A stretch of DNA of 64,000 nt from Anthopleura xanthogrammica (lineage: Eukaryota > Cnidaria > Anthozoa > Actiniaria > Actiniidae), in assembly GCA_964019055.1 (NCBI GenBank), contig OZ025213.1, positions 2,570,722 through 2,634,721 of the forward strand, read 5' to 3'. Below, one piece after another: positions 47,601 to 56,600 of this stretch. The translations under genes were made by a program, and so were the position numbers. The notes beneath the pieces are model-generated. The model had not been told where the DNA came from and ran no database searches. It saw only the letters and a program-made list of their open reading frames with translations. Numbering within the stretch: position 1 is the first letter of the stretch; every line of letters starts with the position of its first letter.

Positions 47601-50600
47601 GTTTGACCAGAGCTTAACTGAAATGGAAAGTGCTCTCCGAGCTTACCTTATGTATAAGACTCTTGACTGGATGATAAACTTGAAAATATATTCTAAGGCC
47701 TAGGAGAATTTAACAAAAAAGTTCATTGTTTTCTCGTGTCACTCAACACAGCATGCGTAGTGAGAATGACAGGGCTCTGGGATCGAGAGTGCTCTCGTGT
47801 ACGTGTATTGACCACAGGTAGCCCGAGTATACCGTTTTGGCTATCAGATCAACTTTGCTATCAAATATTCACAGAGGCAAAAGCTATGCTTTGGTTATCT
47901 ATAGTGGCAAAAATAGACTGTTTACCGTCATTGTTTTCTTGAGACTTTCGATATTTGTTGCATCTCCTGTTTGCTCCAAGACCTGCTTCAAACAACTGAC
48001 AAGTTTTCTGCATCGAAAAAAAAAGGAAATTTTGTCATTCCCAGGTCACAGGGTTAGAGATGACCACAGGGAACCCAAGTTTGACAAGAATGCAGTACTT
48101 GAAAGCATATTTGTTTCCTTGCTTTAGACAATGAATCTTGGGTTCCCTGTGTCAGAAAGATTCTGAAGACACTGACAAACTAGAGAAAAATGTACTGCGC
48201 ATGCTTGGAAAACTAGCGGGAAAATGGTGAACGCGTATCAAAAATGACAGCGATCCTTTTCGGGAAAAGCATCGCTGTCGGCAAGTTTTCAGTGCCTGTT
48301 CGTGATTCTCCGAACATGCGCAGAGTACGTTTCCGGAAAAGCATTGCCGTCGGCAAGTTTTCGGTGCTCTGCTCGTGATTTTCTGAACATGCATGCACAG
48401 AGTACATTTTTCAGCAGTGGCAGCAGTGTCAAACACTAATGACTTACTTGTGAGCGATAGTTCCACTAAAGTGCTTTTCTATGTACGTTGTAAGTACTGC
48501 TTGAAAGTGTTGGTATTTCTTATTGGAAAGAATCCAGATAATGAACACCTATGAGAAAGAGTGAAAATATGAAAACTAGACTTCTGGTCTATATCTTGGA
48601 ATAGAAACATGCATTACTGCATAATAAGTCTTTTCTGAGGTATCAAACATGATGCATTGTGGTCTAGCTTGGGTACGGACATCTTCTGTTCCTCATGCCT
48701 TATATGGTGTTGGCTGTACCCAAGCTAGACCAGAAAGCACTTCGTTTATCGAACTCAAAAAGGCCTATTACTGGAGAAAAATTTCCCATTCCATTCCATT
48801 CCCATTCTTCTTGCTTTTCTTGCATCTCTTTCTAAGAAGATTCTTTGTAGGACCAAGAATCCTTTATAAATCAATTTTTAAAACAAAGTATCTGACACTC
48901 ACCATTGCCTGGAAAACAAGGTTACCATACTCCTCAATACTCTCGTTCAAGATCCAAAACAAAGCATCAAAGATGTCTTGAAGGAACTAAAATAAAGATT
49001 TAAAAAAGCATTTTCTTTTACGGAATTGTCAAGAGTTTTTTTGACATTCCCCAGTCTGGGCTGGTCCTGAGTACCATTGATTGACTACTGAACTGGGAAC
49101 AGTTGTTCGAAAGGCGATTGTGTCAACCCAGGATTAACATGAATGGTTTTCTAAAGATTTAATCCTGGATTAGTATTAATCACCTTTAGTCAGGGTTTTG
49201 AAATATCAAGTGTGTTGCTAAAGGGTGTGACACTTTTGTTGTCCAACATTTTGTCATTAAATTTTTGAATATGTCTCATTGGAATGAAGTTGGTAATGAA
49301 AATCAGAACTTACCTTGACAATCTCTTCGCCATCGATCTTTATCAGCAACTGTAAAACTGACTGCAGTTGGTGCTTTTGTTCTCTCCATCTTAACAAACC
49401 GACCAGGTCCACTGCAACAAGGGATGAAAATGTTTAAGGTGTACATTTGCCATAAATCTTCCCTGGGTTAACTATGCTATAACACTTTTGAATATAAACC
49501 CCCCCCCCCCCCATCACAGTCAACTTTCGCCTTGCAGACACCCCTATACTACCGACAGGAGCAAAATCTTCGGTAAAAAATACTGACAACGAAATGACCA
49601 TAATTAACTCTTGGATGCTCGCTATTACGAACACCAAGTGAAAGTCTAGAGGTTGTCTGCTGTACTGAGAGTTGGGGAGTTGACTGTACACAACCATCCC
49701 CCCTCCCCTTTAACCCCCTCCCCCCCCCCCCCGGCACGGCAATTAACCAATCAAAAAGCAACGCTTTCAACAGGCAATTGAACTTACAAACATATATTTA
49801 GGATATTGCAAATTACCGTTTTGAGTAAGTTTGGTCGAGCAGACAACTGTTCGTACAAAGAATGTTTCCTTCGTACAACGAGCAACTCTATCTGCACTGG
49901 TATTCTTGATGGTTGTGGCTTCACTCGCTGTTGATGGCATGTTTATGTATGCTTTGGAGTCGTAGAATGTGTTCTTTTCAAACTGAAATAAAATAAAACA
50001 AGGTAATTAACCCTCCTTGGGTCCATTGGATGAGTCGTAATAAAATCATACCGCAAAGGATTCTGGGTGAATTTGGGTAGAAACGAAAAATGTCTTGGAT
50101 TCTTCGTTCCCCTATTAGGCTTTGATACCACTACTACTAAAATACGGTCGTTGGCCTAATAGACGTTTTTAGCTTGGGTGTAATGTTTTCCCCCTTGTTT
50201 GAGTTGTATCCATATTCATGTGTCTTTTCATGCACAACTGTTAAAACATTATGCCCATGCTACAAAGATCTTTTAGCAGCATTATATTGTGACTCTCAAG
50301 GGAGTGAAAAATTTGAAGAAAAAATTTTGGTATTTTGGTATTTTGGATTTTGGTATTAGTAGAAGTAAGATGTAATAAGGGTAACAAAAAACTCATAAAT
50401 TGGATCCTCAAATTTCATATTTTTTATCAGATTATTTTGTGTCCAAAATGAATTGGAATGAGGAGAAGCCATTAAAGATTTTTTACCACTAAAACATTTG
50501 TTACCTTGTAAAGACACAGTTCGTGTAAACCATCGTTAATTGTGGTCCCATCTTCTCTCATCAGTTGGAGGAAAGAGAATGCAAAGGTCTTAGAATCTTT

Positions 50601-53600
50601 ATCATTGTCCTTGAATTTAGCCAGGTGTCTGAAGCCAAATCTTAAAATGGAGCCGTAGAATTTCTCAAAAGGAATCTGGACCTGCAAGAAATATTTTCTA
50701 TGTTATAGACAATTGATCTGGAAACATGTGGTAACAAATCACAGGAAACAATTCACGAAACTAACCCAAAATTGGTGTCGGTAGGATATTGGCAGGTTGT
50801 TGGTAGGGTATTAGTGGGTTGTTGGCAGAGTATTGGTAGGGAGTCTGTAGGGTGTCCATGTGTTGATGGGATGTTGGTAGGTTGTCAGTAGGTTGTTAGT
50901 AGGTTGCTGCCATAGTATCGGTAGGGTGTTGGAATTGCTGGCAGAGTATTAAGGGAGTTGGTAGGATGTTGGTAGGTTGTCAGTAGGTTGACAGTCCATA
51001 GTGTGTCAGTGGGATGTTGGTTGGTTGTTGATAAGATAAAAGTATGCTGTTGGCTGACACCAATTTACCCAAATCAAACAAGTAAAATTCTTACTTTTAT
51101 AGTTTCATTCCACTTTGGGTTACCACTGTGGTAGTAGATCGTAGACTGATATTCTGTACGTGGTTCACTGCCACCTCCAAGGAAGATACAGTCCTGAATG
51201 GAAAGAGGTATCAGTTATCACAAAGATTAGAGTACACAGCATAAGGTAAACAAAGTTTCTCCAAACTCTGCTGCGCTCTGTATAACTCTGCAGGGTTGTG
51301 ACCTCTTGCGACATCAACACTCTCAGCGCTCACTAGATTTTCTTTTTCTGCTTGAAGAAAAAATTCCACCAGTGGATAAGAGGGATGGACAACTACAATG
51401 GGTGTAAGACCATGGGTGCAGACCAATGGGTGCAGCAGAGAGCCAAAGTGCACAATATGCAAAGGCTCTGTTGTGCAACACAGGGATAAGAGTGCGCAGC
51501 ATATGGTAGATGGCACATTAGTAAATGCATTACATACATCACACTGACCAACACACTCCAAACAAACCTCAATAATGCGTCCATTAGATCCAACTACACA
51601 CATGGAGACTTCAACATTCTTCTGTGACGTTTTGCCTGGTCCTCTTTCGAATTCACCACTTTCAATAGTTACATACACGTCATTCCTAACATCACCTGAA
51701 GACATGAATACAGCTAATATAGTATATATTCTTAGGTGATTTTGATAAGCTCCTTAAAAAAGCTAAATTATCGCAGCGACATTGATACAGAACTAGCTGG
51801 TAAACTGATAAGTAACAGAGGCAAAAGAGTGTAGCTTACACCTATCAGGAGTGCCCTACAAACCCCAGTGCCCCCAGATGTATTTACAATCTTATTGAAC
51901 TTCCTCCCCCTCCCCCTGTCTAAGGGAATGGATTGGATTGAAATCATATATTACAGGCGTGATGCCAGAAAAAATTAACAACGCAACATTTCAAAATTGT
52001 TCTCAAGAGATTGAGGAAACCTAGGATGTATTTTACCTGGCATGATAATTTCTGGAAATCCCAACTTCCTGACAACTGCTGTTCCATGAGGAAGAAGCAG
52101 AGGATTTTCATGCTGAAGCTGTTTATTGAAATAATGCAAATAAAGAATATTACTGGAAGCATGGGTGGCGTAGTGGTAAGGTGTATGCCTCTCACCAAGG
52201 CCACCTGGGGTTGATTACTGGACTCAGTGTTGTATGTGGGTAGAGTTAGTTGTTGGTTCTCTCCTGTGCTCTGAGAGATTTTCTCAGGGTTCTCTGGTTT
52301 TTCCTCCCACTGTAAAAATCAATTTCTAAATCCCAATTGAAATCCAGTGGAAGAAGAGCCACTTTGTGGAATGTGTGTTAATTCACATTTTTATTTTTTT
52401 AAATTTTACATGTCAAGTACTTCACATGGAAGCAAAGCTAGCATGAACATTTTACGACACAGCAAAATTACGAGCCAATAATACTTCTCTTTTTTTAAAT
52501 CAATTTTAACTATAATAGACCTTTTTAGCTTTGTATGCAAATTGCCCATTTCAGACCACATGACATTCCCTTGAGAAATGTTCTTTTATTAAAATATTTA
52601 CACATGAAAGCATCAGCTCCCAAGAGTGGCATCACATGGTCTGAAATGGGCACAATAAACAACGACGCTGAAAAGGTCTATTAGATTTACCTTCTCCAGT
52701 TCTCCATGTAACATCCTCATAGATACATATATATCTGTGGTTATGATGAAAAAACAAAAAGATCAACCTATGAAATTATCAGAAAGCATTGGGGAAAGGC
52801 ACTGCTTTTTCTAGCAGTCAAACAAACTCTGCTTTTTAAACACTAGAGTTTCACCACTGATGTCTAAGTAATGGCAACAAGATGGTCAACTCACTTCTGG
52901 TCGATTTAGACAGGGAGGTGTAACACCTCTCTGATTCAAACTATGCTTAAAAAGAGTTTAGTTACATCCATGCATTTCTCACAGAAAAACTCTGATTTTC
53001 AAACATTGCAGATTTTGTGAAGGGATAGCAAGAGATGGTCAACTCACTCATGGTTGATTCAGGAGCTCCATATTTTGATTGCAGTTTCTTGATGATGCCT
53101 TCATGCATGGAGACAAAGTCTGTCTCACTGCTTCCACTAATGCTAAAAAAGACAAATACCGTAGTTGTATCAATGTAAATTCCATAAAAAGTCTCATTTT
53201 TAATAGGACATGGAAAGGGAGTAAGGGTGTTTTCAATACAGTATGAAAATCGTTTGTGTAACTAGTGCTTACAGTTGAATTGGCATGTACAGCTCTTTGT
53301 CCAAATTATTTTCGTCTTTTTCTTTAAGAATATCGACAATATCAATGACTGGAAAGAATAAATACACAAGTTATTCAAATTATCTGGGTCTGGGGTCCTG
53401 GCTACACCCCTGCCTATGGACAACATACTAACGGCTCAGTGGAAAGCATATGAATACACAGACATTATACTATATTACCCTAATGGGTTTTCATTAGTTA
53501 GTGTATAGGGGGGGGGGGGGGGTCAGCAAAATATGTTTGTGGAGGGGGGGAGTGGGGTCACATTAGTTTCAGAAGCTATGTAGGGGGGTTATTAATAATT

Positions 53601-56600
53601 GTATGCATCTTTATAGGGGGTTAATAAATAATAAACAACTGGACGGAATATAGGGGGGTTATGATATTTTTGCCAACCAGGAAGGGGGGGTTGGGTAGTA
53701 TTTGGTAAAGACAACAACTGATTTTGTTGAGCCCCCCCACCCCCCCCCCCCCCCCCCCCGCCATACACTAATAAATGAAAGCCCCTTAAAGAAAGTGTTA
53801 GAATACTCAACAGGCACAAAAGCTAGTCAATACCTGCACATCCATAGGGTCGTCTGTAGGACATATTGGACACTTTTCTAGAGGAAGAATCTAAGAGCAT
53901 TTTACCTAGAAATATGCAGAATAAAGTTTAAATATTATTCAAGGCATGTAACATCTTATCCAAGATAAAGACTTTACTTACCAACTCTAACTATTTGTGC
54001 AACTAAGTAGCAATTTGAGTGTAAGTCATCTTCACCTAAGTCCTGAGAATTTGAAAGGGATCAAAAATAAACATTTAATATTTTTGCAAGTTACAAATTA
54101 TTTTTGCAAGTTGCAAAGTAGGAGGACAAAGTCAGCCCAGGGAGGAGTGCAACCCTCAGAATCATAGAAAGAAAACATTATTTTATATAATTGGAAAAAT
54201 AGGGGCACAAAGTCGATCTGGGGGTGCTCACACCCTCCACCCCTCCCCTGAATCCACCCCTGAGCTCAAGTTTAAATATATATCTATAATATATATCCAA
54301 TTCTATACTTACTGTAAAGACACATGTCGCATTACTAATATTTTGTAGCTGATTTACTTTTTGGTTACTGTCACTTTTACCTATCGTCACCAAAAAGCGC
54401 TCACTAAAAAAACAAGAAACAGAAACCACAGAACAGTTAACTGGATTTAAAGTAAACAGTAAGTTTGCTCAGTAGGTTTAACATTGGTTTGTCTGGCAGT
54501 GTGCTGAAGGTTACTGCTCAATTCTGCTTAGATGTGCCTCCTCTCATTGCTGTTGTCATTGGTTCGATCGCTAGACTTATCATTATATGTGAGTAGACTA
54601 GAGTTGCTTGTTGGTTCTCTCCTGTGCTTTGAGGGTTTTCCCCTGGGTTGTCCTCCCTCTACAAAAACCTGAAATCCAATTTGATCAAGGAATAGACCTT
54701 GATCACATGGTGCCATATTTATTCCCATCAGAATAAAAATATTTGTTTAACCCTGTGTGTAACCTCATCCCGAAATGCTTAAATCAGAGCTTGCACATGA
54801 AAAATCTATCATTCTAGTCAACATGTATGGCTGCCATGTGAGAAGGATGCATGAGAGTCACATGTTTGTTCTAAGTCACGGTGCTACCTTAGTAACAAGG
54901 ACAAATAATATAAGGCCATAGGACTACTTTATCCTACCTTATAAATTTATTCTTTGTTGCATCATAAATAGAAAAAAAGACCTGACAGCTCTCCTCTACG
55001 TTACAAACAAAGCTGTTCATGGTGAAGTACAAATGATTGCTGGTCAAAGTCTTGACTTGTTGCTTCTTTGCCTTCTTTATGGTTCCTCTCCCCTTGGATA
55101 TCAAAATCATCAAGATCAACAAATATTTTTAGTACTATTAATAGTACTTACTACTAAAACTTATCCAAATAAAGTTGCTAACAATTAAAATTTAACCGTA
55201 TAGCAACACCTCCAGGTTAGGGGGTTGAGCACAGAGCTAACAACCCTGTCTTGTAAAAAGCGTACGTTACGGAAACAGCATTGCTGCCCTACATGCCAGC
55301 TAGGCAGTAAGTAAGTAACCATATAGCAACAAGTAAAATTGAAGAAATAGAACATGTGTAAGGTTTGTTTGTACTACATAATATTTCATTATTTCATTGC
55401 AAACTCACAAAATAATAATAACAGACTTACCATGGCATTTTCATTAGCTTTGGCACTTTCAAGATGCTAATTAAAAATAAAAATGAATAGTTCTCTTTAA
55501 TTCAAAAATAAATTAAAAAAAAAAATTATTTACACTATCAAATTGACTTTTTTTAATTTCGTTGTTTCATTGAGACACTTAATCTGATTACTTACAACAT
55601 TGTAAAGCTCCACAACACTAGAACAATCACCGTCAAGAACTTCACCATTTTTTCTTGGAATAAGATCCAAACCCATTTTACTAAAAAAGAACACAAAAGT
55701 ACAATAATGTGTTTGATTAGATTTGAACATGAAATAATCAAATGATATAATATGCAGATAGTAGAAGAATTTCTATATTTTGGCAGTTTCTTTGCATCAT
55801 CTATCCAGATTAAGAGCTTGAAAAATGGAAAATTGTACTAAGTGATTTACTAGATTTTCTAAAAATTCTACCTGTTTGCCCAATCAATGTCATTGATAGC
55901 TTTTTGCTTTATTTCAAACATCTGATCCTGTACGAAAGAATGAAAATGACAAAACATGGTGTTTGTAATAATCATATTACGATAATGCAATAAAATACAA
56001 CAAAATCACAATTACAGTTAATGGTTACTATGATGATAACAACAGCTACCACAGAGCCCATCAGATCCATGATTTATTCTAGTAAGGAGTACTCCATTTA
56101 CAGTATGATAAGGATGTTCGTGAAGTCAAGCACCAATAATGCAGTAGATATCAGCTCGTCTAGGAAGGGGGTGTGCACCAGCCCCCTGCACCCTCCCCTA
56201 AATCTGCCCTTTAAGTTGGTAACAAAAGAACTCCCCAATCAAGTAAGCATTTGATTTACACAAATTAGGCTTTTTGCATAGGAGCTATGACAACCACATT
56301 TTGTAAATTTTACTAAAACAAATTAAAGTTTCTGTATCTGGGACAGATTTTATCATTTAATTTTACCTGAGTAAGGGTTCCTGATAACAGCTGTTGTCTA
56401 AATTCAACCAGGTCCCACATGATCTTCCTCAGGGCTACAAACAACTGCATGTTATTTTTCTGAAAAATTCACAAATCCTTGTTAATAAATGTTGTAAATC
56501 GATGAGATATTGCTCCTAAAAATATACCCCCCTCCCAAGAGGGTTGCAAAGGATTTGGAAAGTCTGAGTGAGGTCTCCATATCCTAACCAGTATTCTTAA

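Noticed and set aside
52870..52960. Extra DOCK exon resembling the end of exon 15 (GATGGTCAACTCAC)
   Set aside because: Exons 15 and 16 already join in phase without it, and its translation has no family match; only the donor region is similar.
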